From: Taxillus chinensis
Taxonomy: Eukaryota > Streptophyta > Magnoliopsida > Santalales > Loranthaceae
DNA length: 64,000 bases
Assembly (NCBI GenBank): GCA_023512835.1
Contig: CM042085.1
Location: 44,006,189-44,070,188 of the forward strand
Reading direction: 5' to 3'
How positions within the stretch are numbered: the stretch's first letter is position 1; each line of letters begins with the position of its first letter. The notes under the pieces are model-generated. The model made no database searches. It was not told where the DNA came from and saw nothing but the letters and a program-made list of their open reading frames with translations. Positions 21,228-32,978 of the stretch are shown here, piece after piece. The translations under genes were made by a program, and so were the position numbers.

Positions 21228-21837
21228 CTGACTCGGGTGGAAAATGTTGCATTGGTGTCCATGCAACATTCGCCTAGATGTGGTATGTCATGTCGCCGTG
21301 GTGGCGGGGTGTCCTCTGCCCTTCGGTGTGGGCTCGGGTAAAGAGTGTTTCTTGGGTGATGTTTCTTGCTTTAGCCTTAGGCACGACACGAGCACAAGCA
21401 TGCACATATCATGCATGTTGTAGAGCGGGACGGGTCCAGGGAGGCCTGGATCCCTCTTGAGCTATGGTTTGCTCACCCCTCCTATAAACTGTCCTTTTGC
21501 AGGGTTTAGCAGGCGGTAGGTGAAGGCTGAGGAGCTAGGCCCCTGAGGCTGGGAGTTTTATGTTATTTCCTTTGTTGTACTCTGGTTTTATATGTTTGGA
21601 TTTTGGTTTGGTTTTATTTATGGCTTCATAGGGGTTTTTCCCCCGACTGGGTTGTAATAAACATTTAGCCTTTGCAATGAAATAAAATGAGATGTTGTTA
21701 TTCAATTTGTGTTTGTGTGCATGGTTTGGGAGCAAGGAGCATGCCCCTTGGCATGTTAGCTTGATTGTGCGGGTTTGGGACAGCACCCGTGCTAGAAGTC
21801 CTTTTAAGGTGCTTGCACCAACCCCTTGTCCCTTGGA
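21228..21837 (+). repeat. E5 5' LTR, downstream part (U5 side), 3' end missing
   Basis: Continues the LTR cut at 7885. It ends inside ACCCCTTGTCCCTT, about 40 bp short of the expected GGGGCGTGACA. Beyond it the reverse complement of the same sequence begins, so 21233-21837 and 21838-22455 form a head-to-head inverted repeat of two LTRs. Confidence 0.75.
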
Positions 21838-22933
21838 TTGCCCATGCCCGCACCCGAAGGGACAAGGGGTTGGTGCAAGCACCTTAAAAGGACTTCTAGC
21901 ACGGGTGCTGTCCCAAACCTGCACAATCAGGCTAACATGCCAAGGGGCATGCTCCTGCTCCCAAACCATGCACACAAACACAAATTGAATAACAACATCT
22001 CATTTTATTCCATTGCAAAGGCTAAATGTTTATTACAACCCAGTCGGGGGAAAAACCCCTATGAAGCCATAAATAAAACCAAACCAAAATCCAAACATAT
22101 AAAACCAGAGTACAACAAAGGAAATAACATAAAACTCCCAGCCTCAGGGGCCTAGCTCCTCAGCCTTCACTTACCGCCTGCTAAACCCTGCAAAAGGACA
22201 GTTATAGGAGGGGTGAGCAAACCATAGCTCGCAGGGATCCAGTCTCCCGCACCCGTCCCGCTCTACAACATGCATGATATGTGCATGCTTGTGCTCGTGT
22301 CGTGCCTAAGGCTAAAGCAAGAAACATCACCCAAGAACACTCTTTACCTGAGCCCGCACCGGAGGGCAGAGGACACCCCGCCACCACGGCGACATGACAT
22401 ACCACATCCAGGCGAATGTTGCATGGACACCAATGCAACATTTTCCACCCGAGTCGATATGGTCAACCACCTCCTCGGGCGCCATACCTACCCTCAGGGA
22501 ATGGGTGTAGACTTAGCCCACCGTCGTGAGTGCTACACCGAGACTCAGGACCACGTCCTGGCCAAATCTCAAAGGGGTCCAGCTATTGTGCCTGGCCCAT
22601 ATCTCGCCTTCGCTCTCAAACAGATCAACGAAACAAAGATAGCATTACATCTCAACATGTAAACTCAGACACGCATTTACACTTTATCTCGAAGGACCAA
22701 CATGGTCGATACAAGCCAAACACATCAGCCTCATAGGCTTAAAATCAAATACAAATCAAACACAAGACACACCAGTCACACAGCTATATCATCGGACACT
22801 CATATACAAGGTCTCACAGGCATTATATTGAATACATGGCATGCGGGCCTCACTGGACATTTTATCAAATACATGGTGTGCATGCCTCACGACATTTTAT
22901 CAAACACATAGTGTGCAGGCCTCACAGACATTT
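21838..22933 (-). repeat. E6 3' LTR, distal part (R/U5), cut by E2
   Basis: Matches 38285-39370 of the E6 5' LTR in the same orientation. It ends at CACAGACATTT on the plus strand, where E2 inserted; the sequence continues at 31894 after a repeated CATTT. A ~36-bp tandem repeat (GCAGGCCTCACAGACATTTT with ATCAAACACATAGTGT) is seen at 22830-22933. Confidence 0.85.
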
Positions 22934-24649
22934 TGTAAGGACCCGTACCTTGAGTTAGTCGGTTTGCCTCCTGAGTAGAGTTTTTCTAGATTTTGACCTA
23001 GTAGTTGGACTCCAATGAATTCACGTGCAAAAGGAAAGATGCTTAGAATGATGTCCTCTATCTACCACGAAGTTTCAGACCAAATGGACATGTATGTGAG
23101 GTGCACGTGATATGGGTCCAATTCACGTGCAAGTGTAATTGTCTTCCAAATGATGCAAGGAGGCTAGGGGTGAAGTTTGAAAGCATTTGGAGTTCATATG
23201 GAGTTGCACGTGAATTGGGAATTCACGTGCAAATTGGCGTGCGAGCATATTTTTGCATGGGTCCCTTGGTTTTGGCATTCTAAGGAACTTTCTCCAAAGG
23301 ACCATGTTGAAATTCCGAATATTTTGGTGTGTATGGATGCGGAAAGGTTGTAGCTTGTGTAATCAAAACTACGTCGTTTTGATCCTGGGTTTACTTAATC
23401 AAAACTACGTCGTTTTGATGTGAATGGTGTCTATATAAGGAGGGCTTGAGTTTGAGTTAGGGTTCTTGTGTTCCTTTCTTCTGCTGCCTGAGAGAGAGAG
23501 AGAGCTAGAGAGAGAGAGGGAAGGGGAGTTCCTGGTTCTTGCCGGAGCATCTTGCGTGGGGAGGGACGGCGTTTGGCGCGGGAGCAAGGAAGATCTGCTT
23601 TAAGGTAGGGGTTCTGTTCTTCCTAAACCCTCCTGTCCTAGGGTCCTAGGACAGTTCTGGTCATATCTGTTTATATATATATATATGTAAATTCATATAG
23701 GTGTGATCTCCTATATGAATGTTGGCCTTCGGTGGCATTTTGGTGTGGTCCTGTGATCTATATGCTATATGTTTGATGAAAAGCCTGTGTGAATATAGTT
23801 ATGTGTATATGCCTGCCAAGTGTTTGAAATTATGCCTGTGAGGCTGTGCATGTTATGTGTTTGTGGAAATGCCTGTGTGGCCTGGGTTTGTGAGCTTGTG
23901 GATATATGCATGCTAAGTGTTCGAGGTTATTCCTGTGTGACTAAGCATACTTAGTGTTTGATGTTATGCCTGTATGGCCATGTGTGCTTGCGTGTTTGCT
24001 TGTACACCCGGTGGGCGTGGAAGCCCGGGACTGTTTTGTGGAACCCGGTGGTGTGGAAGCCCGGGGCTGTTTTGTGGAACCCGGTGGGCCGTGGAAGCCC
24101 GGGACCGTTTTATGGAACCCGGTGGTTGTGGAAGCCCGGGACTGTTCTTGAAACCCGGTGGCTTGTGGAAGCCCGGGAGTGTTTATGTACTAGCCCATGT
24201 ATGATTGTGTTTGTTGTTATAGCCTGTAACCATATCTGGTGGGATAATTGTATCACGACACGGCACTTGTACACAAGGCATGTAGATACCAGGTGCATGG
24301 GATGGGTTGGGGAGACATGATCCCTCTAGCTTGTGGTTGCTCACCCCTCCTACCATGTTGTTTTCTTTTCGGGAACCTACGGGCGTTAGGTGGGACCCCA
24401 AGGTGGAAGACCTTATTTATTTAATTTGTTTATGTTATTTTTATTATGAGAATCGATGTAACCCCAGGTGGGGAAAGGATTTTGTTGTAATAAACTGGAT
24501 TGGATTGCTTTTAATGAATATTACTTTCTTGAATGTTGTGGATGTTTAAAATGTTAAATTCTTGTTTTGTATCCTACCCCTTTGCCCTCCGTGTGGGTAA
24601 AGGGGAGTCACGTACCGGTTTCCTCGGGTTGGAAATCCGGGGCGTGACA
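22934..24649 (+). repeat. E2 5' LTR
   Basis: 1,716 bp, TGTAAGGACCCG to GGGGCGTGACA. U3 has a single CACGTG near 23024, an inverted pair near 23102-23131, and a pair with arms TTGCACGTGAATT / AATTCACGTGCAA and a GG-rich spacer near 23203-23231. Twin ATCAAAAC/GTTTTGAT palindromes sit at 23362-23383 and 23398-23419, TATATAAG at about 23433 and a GA run at 23490-23519. R/U5 carries a ~45-bp tandem repeat (24004-24175) built on GAACCCGGTGG and GTGGAAGCCCGGGACTG. Confidence 0.95.
24004..24175 (+). repeat. Tandem repeat in E2 5' LTR
   Basis: Four to five units of roughly 35-45 bp, each with ACCCGGTGG...GTGGAAGCCCGGGA...TGTTTT. The same array lies at about 31254-31425 in the 3' LTR, with small unit differences at CCGG and CTG sites. 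A decayed version is in the E1 LTR (1393-1460). Confidence 0.8.
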
Positions 24650-25066
24650 ATATGGTATCGAGCATGGTCTAGTTGGCCTAGGGTAGTGGGCGGACTTGGT
24701 TATCTTGAGTCCTTTGGAGGAGCCTGGAGGGACATGCCTGATCAACATGGTCCTCTTTGAGCCTCCAAGGTGTACTTGGGGTAGTCCGGTCTTGTAGTAG
24801 GATTTGCATGCATTGGCATTAGGGCACTAGTTGCATTTGTTGTGAATGTATGCTAAAGCGTGGATAAAATCATATGATTAAGTGAAATGTGCAACTCTGA
24901 TTTGTTTGGCAATGTGTACTGAATCGTGCAATGTGATTGATGCAATGTATGTGTGTAACATCACGTGATAGTGGAATTGATCGGTGGGGGAAGTGGGGGT
25001 AGAGGTAGTGACGCGATAGATTATAAAATCGTTTTGACGTTGTGCTTCTTACTTCGTGTAGTAAGA
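24650..25066 (+). other. E2 leader with primer-binding site
   Basis: TGGTATCGAGC at 24653-24663 is the initiator-Met-tRNA primer site with CAGAG read as CGAG. The remaining ~400 bp before the gag ATG holds no gene. Confidence 0.85.
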
Positions 25067-28000
25067 ATGCCGCCGAGGAGAGTGACACGTGCGTCCGGGC
25101 CATGGTCGATGAGTCATCTGCCCATGAGGGTCCGGGTGCGGGACCATCCGTTGGAGGGCATGCGTTGTTCTGCGGCACAGTGCAAGAAGGCATCCGGGCT
25201 GGAGGTACGAGAGCTACGGGAGGGACTCCGGCAGGACGTTCGGGAGGAGGTGCGCCGTGAGATGGCGGCACAGCCAGGTGGTGCCACCACCACCACCACC
25301 GGACGAGAGCTGCCTCGTGAGCGTGAGAGTTCGGCTGGGTGGTGTACCGACCCGTGCGAGGATGACGTGGTGACACGGTTCCGAAAGGAACAACCTCCGC
25401 GATTTAAGGGGGGAGAAGATCCTGTGGTAGCCGAGCGGTGGTTGAGGCGGATTGAGCACGTGTTCTCCTTTCTCCTGCCCCGGGAGGAGGATAAGGTGCG
25501 ACCGGCACTTCGGCACCTGGAGGGGGACGCTTTGGAGTGGTGGACGAGTGTTGCAGGGGAGCCGTGCGGTGCAACTCATGTTTTGGGAGGAGTTCTTGCA
25601 ACTCTTCCAAGATGAGTTCTTCCGGAATCGGTGAGATGGCAAAAGAGGGAAGAATTTGGCAGCTTGAACGGAGGATCCAAGACGGTACCTGAATATGAGC
25701 GGGAGTTCCGGAGATTGAGTAGGTTTGCTCCTGAGACTGTGGTAAGGGAGGACCTGAAGGCCCACAAGTTCACCTTGGGTCTCAGGCCAGCCCTTAGGGA
25801 GAGGGTGGCGATTCTACGCTTGAGGACCTATGCGGAGGCCGTGGAGACGGCCCGTATAGCCGAGGGAACTGGATGATGGGAGGCAGGCCTATCGGGGGCG
25901 CCGGTTGCGAGTGGGCCTGATCGAGATGCAGGGTCCAAGAGGCTCAAGACGGAGGAGAGGGATAGCGGTTCCTTCCGCAGCCGGGGACAGACATTGGCGA
26001 ACCCAGGGAGGTCTAGCTTTGGCGGTGGCGACAGGGCGGTCCAACAGGGGGTCTCCCCGGCGGTTGTTCGTCTGTGGGGAGCAAGGCCACTTGAGGAAGG
26101 AGTGTCCAAAGAGGGGACCGGAAATGCCATAGATGTGGACGAGAGGGCCATCTCGAGCCGGGTTTGCCGGAGTGGCAACGAGGGAGTGGGAGGCATGACA
26201 TCCAGGCACAAGGAGTGATGCCGGTTTCGTGCACCAGTTGAGAGACCGGCTCGTCGGTGGCGGCCGGCCAAGCGGGATCCGGTCGGACCCGACCTCGGGG
26301 GAGGCCGGAGCGGCAGCGGACCGAGGTGGAGGCAACCTTAGCGGGAAGCGTCCAGTGAGTGAGCCGACTAGTGGCACGGGCCAAGGAAGGGTGTTTGCGC
26401 TTGGAGGCGACATACCAGGAGGAGGCCGAGCTACCACCCCCACCAGCTGAGGGTGGAGCAGGACCATCGGTGGTTAGAGGTACCCTCTTGATCTCCCGTA
26501 CCTTAGCTTCTCGTTCTTTTCGATACGGGTGCATCGTGTTCGTTTGTTGCCGAGCCTGTGATAGATAGTTTGGGGTTAGCTTTGTGTGGAGGCCGCGAGG
26601 CCCCTAGTTGTGGAGTCTCCAGGTGGGAGGCATGATAGAGGTACGACGAGTGTGTCGTGGACCGTGTGTTAACCATAGGAGAGGTGGAGCTGCGTTTTGA
26701 CTTGCATGTGATGCCTTTGAGGGCGTTTGACCTGATCTTGGGTATGGATTGGCTTATGGCTTTCCAGGCCAAGATAGATTGTTATCGGCGGCGTGTGTCC
26801 TTTGTGACACCTGCAGGGACCTCTTGCACCCTGCAGGGGGAGTGGGATTGTGAGGCGAGTCGGGCCGGGCCGTGTTGGACCGGTGGGGTGCCATTACCCA
26901 CAAGGTTGGCAGCCCGACCTTTGCTTGAGGAGGGTAAGGTGGAAAAGAGGGTGTGGCCCATGTTGTGGACCAATTTCGGGATGTTTTTCCTGAGCGGTTG
27001 AGGAGTTTGCCACCTAAGAGGAGTGTGGAGTTCACCATCGAGTTGGTGCCGGGGACAGGTCCAATTTCCCAAGTAGCGTATCGTATGGGGCCAGCCGAGC
27101 CGAGGGAGCTTCAGAGGCAAATCGAGGAGTTGGTGGGCCAGGGGTATATCGGACCAAGTACCTCACCTTGGGGTGCTCCGGTGCTCTTTGCTAAGAAGGC
27201 CGATGGCACGCTTCGTCTCTCGCATCGACTACAGGAAGCCGAATTCGGTGGATTGTGAAGAACAAGTACCCGTTGCCTCGGATAGATGACCTGTTTGACC
27301 AATTGAGTGGGGCCCAGTGGTTTTCCAAGATAGATTTACGGTCGGGGTATCACCGGCTCGGGGTTAGGGAGGAGGACATCCCTAAGACGGCTTTTCGGTG
27401 CAGGTATGGGCATTATGAGTGGGTAGTGATGCCTTTCGGGCTCACTAATGCGCCAGCGGTGTTCATGCATTTGATGAACCAAGTCTTTGCCCCATACTTA
27501 GACTCGTTCGTGGTGGTGTTTATCGACGACATCTTGGTGTATTCCAAGACCGAGAGGGAGCACGTGGAGCACTTGGCAACAGTGTTGCAAACCTTGAGGG
27601 ACCAGCACTGTTTGCTAAGTTTAGCAAGTGTGAGTTTTGGCTGCAGGAGGTTCACTTTCTTGGCCATGTGGTGTCACCGAGGGAGTTAGGGTGGACCCGG
27701 CCAAGATTGAGGCCGTGGCATCGTGGGCAAGGCCAACCAACGTTTTTGAGATCCGTAGTTTTCTTGGCTTGGCGGGGTACTATCGTCGTTTTGTAGAGGG
27801 GTTCTCCCGTTTGGCGGCGCCTATGACAGCGTTGACTCGGAAGGGCGTGAAGTTTGAGTGGACGGACAAGTGCCGGCGGGCGTTTGAGACTCTCAAAACC
27901 CGTTTGACCACTGCACCTGTGTTGAGGTTGCCTAGGGAGGATATTCCGTATGAGGTGTCTTGTGATGCGTCCAGGGTTGGTTTGGGGTGTGTGCTTATGC

Positions 28001-29895
28001 GGGGGCACGGTGTGGTAGCTTATGGGTCAAGGCGGTGAAGCCTCATGAGCAGAATTATCCTACTCATGACCTTGAGTTAGTCTTTTCATCTTCGCCCTGA
28101 AGAGTTGGCAGCACTACCTCTTGGGGGAAAAGTTTGTGGTGTTCTCGGATCACAAGAGCCTTCAGACATCTTTACTCGAAGGACTTGAATTTGAGGCAAA
28201 GGAGATGGGTGGAGTATTTGCAGACCTTTGATTTTACTCTTGCCTATACCCCGGGCAAGGGTAATGTTGTGGCTGATGCATTGAGCGAGAAAAGGGAAAG
28301 CCGAGGTGGCCGTGAGGGAGTGGAAGCCGATGGAGCGATTGGCGACGTTGCAGCCGCGGCCGTTGTTCGTGATGGTGGGACAGTCCTGCGTCCTTTGGTG
28401 GTAGTGCCTGAGTTGTACCAGCGCGTCCGGGAGGAACAGCTGGGTGACATTGAGTGTGAGGTTCTCCGTGCCCGTATTGAGGCTGGGGAGCTATCTGGGG
28501 ACTGGACAGAGGGTCCTGAGCATGAGTTGTCATTTCAGGGGCGGTTGGTAGTAGCTTCTTCCCTCAGGGATGAGGTGATGAGGGAGTTTCACCAATCTAG
28601 GGTTGCTGTGCATCCAGGGGGTACGAAGATGTACCATGCGCTTCGCAGACATTTTTGGTGGCCTGGGATGAAACGCGATGTGGCTGCCTTTGTTTCGCGG
28701 TGCCTCACGTGTCGGCAGGTGAAGGCCGAGCATCGGCGGCCGGCGGGCATGTTACGGCCCTTGCCCATAGCGGAGTGGAAGTGGGACCATATCGCGATGG
28801 ACTTTGTGGTTGGTCTTCCACCCACCACTTGGGAGGAAGGACATGATTTGGGTGATTGTGGATCGACTCACAAAGTCGGCCCATTTTCTTGCTGTTCGCG
28901 AGCGGGACTCCATTGGGACTTTGAGTCACTGTACATGAACGAGATTGTGAGACCGCATGGGGTACCATCATCGGTTGTCTCGACCGGGATTCGAGGTTCG
29001 CTTCCCGTTTCGGGGCCGGTTTGCGGGAGGCTATGGGAACCAAGCTTCACTTGAGTACAGCCTTTCACCCCGAGACGGACGGTCGGACCGAGCGGACGAA
29101 TCAGACCATGGAGGACATGTTACGGGCCTGTGTGTTAGATTTCGGGGGTTCGTGGGCAACTCACCTTCCTTTGGTGGAGTTTGCCTACAACAACGGCTAT
29201 CAGGCATCCCTTGGGATGGCTCCTTTTGAGGCGTTGTACGGACGGCCGTGTCGATCACCCTTGTGTTGGACCGAGGTAGGAGAGGCAGCCCTCTTGGGGC
29301 CACGGTTGGTTCAAGAGGCTACCGAGAAGGTCAAGTTGATTCGTCGGCGTTTGTTGTCGGCTCGAGTCGGCGAAATCTTATGCGGATCAGCGGCGGCGAC
29401 CTTTGGAGTTTTCTCGTTGGTGATCATGTGTTCCTTCGTGTCTCTCCACGCCGTGGACATCGACGGTTTGGGCGAGGTTCCAAGCTATCTCCGCGGTTTA
29501 TTGGCCCTTTTGAGATTCCGGATCGTGTAGGGCCTGTAGCCTACCGGTTAGCGTTACCACCGCGGCCGAGTCGAGTGCACAACGTGTTTCACGTGTCCCG
29601 GTTGAGGAAGTATCACCCTGACCCCACTCATGTGATTGATTGGGGGACGTTGGACATTGAGGATGACATGTCCGTCATTGAGGCCCCTATCCGTATCCTA
29701 GATCGGCAAGAGAAACTTTTGCGTGGTCGTGCTATTCCTTTGGTTCGCGTGCTGTGGCAGCACCGTGGCATTGAGGAGGAGACATGGGAACGGGAGTCCG
29801 TGATGCGGGAGCAAGCACCCGGACTTGTTCGAGGACGAACAATCTTAAGCGTGGGAGGTGGTCGTTGGCCAAGGGATAGTGATGTTTCCTTGTGA
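25067..29895 (+). pseudogene. gag-pol: E2 gag-pol polyprotein with chromodomain, frameshifted as read
   Basis: The ATG at 25067 gives the Met-Pro-Pro-Arg-Arg-Val-Thr-Arg start. Gag core is at 25378-25870 (PPRFKGGEDPVVAERWLRR, then MRWQKREEFGSL). A zinc knuckle CGEQGHLRKEC lies at about 26079-26115. The protease Asp-Thr-Gly-Ala-Ser is near 26522, split by a frameshift. Reverse transcriptase is at 26950-27690 with FIDDILVYS near 27520. RNase H is at 27950-28290. The integrase zinc domain is at 28590-28748 and its Asp-Asp-Glu core at 28795-29130 (MDFVVGLP, then TERTNQTMEDML). The C-terminal chromodomain is at about 29680-29830 (VRVLWQHRGIEEETWE). Chromodomains of this class steer integration to marked chromatin. 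There are about eight frame breaks as read; many lie at CAG/CTG sites (for example 27208, 27239-27258), so the element may be intact in reality. Confidence 0.85.
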
Positions 29896-30177
29896 TGTGT
29901 TTTCTTGTATTAGTTGATGTATTTGTATTGTCTTTTAAAGACATGTGTTCTTATTTGTGATGTGCTTTGAAATGTGTATTCGTGCCATGTGGACATGTGT
30001 TCCGTGCATTATTGTGGTTATGGATTATGGTGGTGGTTGTTATGTCTTTGTTGTCTTGTGTGTGGTGTATGACCCATTTGGGTGTGGTGGCTTGCCGGGT
30101 GGCAAATGGGTAGTTTGTGGTTGTTTTCCTCGTATGTCATTTCTTTTCGAGGACGAAAAGTCTTAAGGGGGAGAGGA
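29896..30177 (+). other. E2 3' untranslated region and polypurine tract
   Basis: No gene. TTTCTTTTCGAGGACGAAAA precedes AAGGGGGAGAGGA at 30165-30177, immediately before the 3' LTR. This purine run primes plus-strand DNA synthesis and is conserved in E5 and E6. Confidence 0.85.
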
Positions 30178-31893
30178 TGTAAGGACCCGTACCTTGAGTT
30201 AGTCGGTTTTGCCTCCTGAGTAGAGTTTTTCTAGATTTTGACCTAGTAGTTGGACTCCAATGAATTCACGTGCAAAAGGAAAGATGCTTAGAATGATGTC
30301 CTCTATCTACCACGAAGTTTCAGACCAAATGGACATGTATGTGAGGTGCACGTGATATGGGTCCAATTCACGTGCAAGTGTAATTGTCTTCCAAATGATG
30401 CAAGGAGGCTAGGGGTGAAGTTTGAAAGCATTTGGAGTTCATATGGAGTTGCACGTGAATTGGGAATTCACGTGCAAATTGGCGTGCAAGCATATTTTTG
30501 CATGGGTCCCTTGGTTTTGGCATTCTAAGGAACTTTCTCCAAAGGACCATGTTGAAATTCCGAATATTTTGGTGTGTATGGATGCGGAAAGGTTGTAGCT
30601 TGTGTAATCAAAACTACGTCGTTTTGATCCTGGGTTTACTTAATCAAAACTACGTCGTTTTGATGTGAATGGTGTCTATATAAGGAGGGCTTGAGTTTGA
30701 GTTAGGGTTCTTGTGTTCCTTTCTTTGCAGCTGCTGCCTGAGAGAGAGAGAGAGAGCTAGAGAGAGAGAGGGAAGGGGAGTTCTTTGGTTCTTGCCGGAG
30801 CATCTTGCGTGGGGAGGACGGCGTTTGGCGCGGGAGCAAGGAAGATCCGCTTTAAGGTAGGGGTTCTGTTCTTCCTAAACCCTCCTGTCCTAGGGTCCTA
30901 GGACGGATTCCGGTCAGTATCTTTTATATATATATATATGTAAATTCATATAGGTGTGATCTCCTATATGAATGTTGGCCTTCAAGTGGCATTTTGGTGT
31001 GGTCCTGTGATCTATATGCTATATGTTTGATGAAAAGCCTGTGTGAATATAGTTATGTGTATATGCCTGCCAAGTGTTTGAAATTATGCCGTGAGAGGTG
31101 CATGTTATGTGTTTGTGGAAATGCCTGTGGTGGGTTTGTGAGCTTGTGGATATATGCATGCTAAGTGTTCGAGGTTATTCTGTGTGACTAAGCATACTTA
31201 GTGTTTGATGTTATGCCTTATGGCCATGTGTGCTTGCGTGTTTGCTTGTACACCCGGTGGCCGTGGGAAGCCGGGGGACTGTTTTGTGGAACCCGGTGGC
31301 CGTGGAAGCCCGGGGCTGTTTTGTGGAACCCGGTGGCCGTGGAAGCCCGGGACTGTTTTTATGGAACCCGGTGGTGTGGAAGCCCGGGACGTTCTTGAAA
31401 CCCGGTGGCCGTGGAAGCCTGGGAGTGTTTATGTACTAGCCCATGTAGCTGTGTGTTTCGTTATAACTGTAACCATATCTGGTGGGATAATTGTATCACG
31501 ACACGGCACTTGTACACAAGGCATGTAGATACCAGGTGCATGGGATGGGTTGGGGAGACATGATCCCTACTGAGCCGTGGTTGCTCACCCCTCCTACCAT
31601 GTTGTTTTCTTTTCAGGAACCTACAGGCGTTAGGTGGGACCCCAAGGTGGAAGACCTTATTTATTTAATTTGTTTATGTTATTTTTATTATGAGAATCGA
31701 TGTAACCCCAAAGGGGGAAAGGATTTTGTTGTAATAAACTGGATTGGATTGCTTTTAATGAATATTACTTTCTTGAATGTTGTGGATGTTTAAAATGTTA
31801 AATTCTTGTTTTGTATCCTACCCCTTTGCCCTCCGTGTGGGTAAAAGGGGAGTCACGTACCGGTTTCCTCGGGTTGGAAATCCGGGCGTGACA
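30178..31893 (+). repeat. E2 3' LTR
   Basis: 1,716 bp, matching the 5' LTR. Differences cluster at CTG/CAG/CCGG: for example TTTGCAGCTGCTGCC (30725) against TTCTGCTGCC (23479), and GGATTCCGGTC (30904) against GTTCTGGTC (23654). Confidence 0.95.
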
Positions 31894-32755
31894 CATTTTA
31901 TCAAACACCCTTGGGCATAAACAAACCCAGAAAATCCTCAAGCCAAATTTAACATCGAATCAACAGAACATGCCATGAAGGCCAACATCCATATAGGAGA
32001 TCACACCTATATGGATTTATATATATATATATATATGGGTGAATATCCTAGAACAGAGGAGAGTTAGGAAGAACAGGAATCCCTACCTCAGGCTTTTGTC
32101 CTAACCTCTACGCTAGACACGACTCCCAACGACGCGAACCACCACGGCAATCGCCCAGGAGATCCTCTCTCTCTCTCTCTCTCTCCTCTCCGGCAGCAAA
32201 GCAAGGAGAAGAACACAAGAACCCTAACCTCAAACTCAAGCCCTCATTATATAGACACTACCCACATCAAAACGACGTAGTTTTGATTAAGTAAACCCAG
32301 GATCAAAACGACGTAGTTTTGATCACACCAGTTAGCACCTTTCCGCACCCATATAGGCTAAAATACTCGAATTTCAACATGGTCCTTTGGAGAAAGATCA
32401 TTAGAATGTCAAAACCAAGGGAACCATGCAAAAATATGGCTGCACGCCAATTTGCACGTGAATTCCCCAATTCACGTGCAACTCCATATGCACTCCAAAT
32501 GCTCTCAAACTTCACCCCTGGCTTCCTTGCATCATTTAGAAGACAACCACGCTTGCACGTGAATTGGACCCATATCACGTGCACCTCACATACACGTCCG
32601 TTTGGCCTGAAACTTCTGTGGCAGATAGAGGACATCATTCTAAGCATCTTTCCTTTTGCACGTGAATTCATTTGAGCCCATTCACTAGGTCAAAATCTAG
32701 AAAAACTCTACTCAGAAGGCAAAACTGTGACTAACTCAAGGTACGGGTCCTTACA
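31894..32755 (-). repeat. E6 3' LTR, proximal part (U3 and R)
   Basis: Minus-strand LTR start TGTAAGGACCCG at 32755, directly after the E6 polypurine tract. It contains the U3 G-box pairs, twin palindromes (near 32266-32325), a TATA box on the minus strand near 32250, and a CT run at 32164-32186. It is cut at 31894 by E2. Confidence 0.9.
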
Positions 32756-32978
32756 TCCTCTCCCCCTTAAGACTTTTCGTCCTCGAAAAGAAAAGGTGGA
32801 ATGAAAGAAAACAATCACAACCAAAGCATAGGCCTCTAACACCCTCTAGCACAAATTAATACACAACAAATCACAAATTATTTCACACATTTATACACTC
32901 CACATGGTCATGTAGCAATGACTAGTTGGGCAAATACCTGATTATGTTGAAGTTTGATGCTTGCCCTCCTCCCCTCCT
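32756..32978 (-). other. E6 3' untranslated region and polypurine tract
   Basis: Minus-strand AAGGGGGAGAGGA at 32768-32756 abuts the 3' LTR. Between it and the pol stop there is no gene. Confidence 0.8.

Larger units (their letters stand above)
22934..31893 (+). mobile_element. E2: complete Ty3/gypsy chromovirus (Tekay-like), 8.96 kb
   Basis: Two 1,716-bp LTRs (22934-24649 and 30178-31893), Met-tRNA primer site, gag, pol with chromodomain, and a polypurine tract. The 5-bp flanks CATTT (22929-22933) and CATTT (31894-31898) are identical, and the rejoined flank matches the uninterrupted LTR at 39370-39400. Paired LTRs are of equal length and nearly identical outside CAG/CTG/CCGG sites, so this is among the youngest insertions here. 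Confidence 0.95.
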
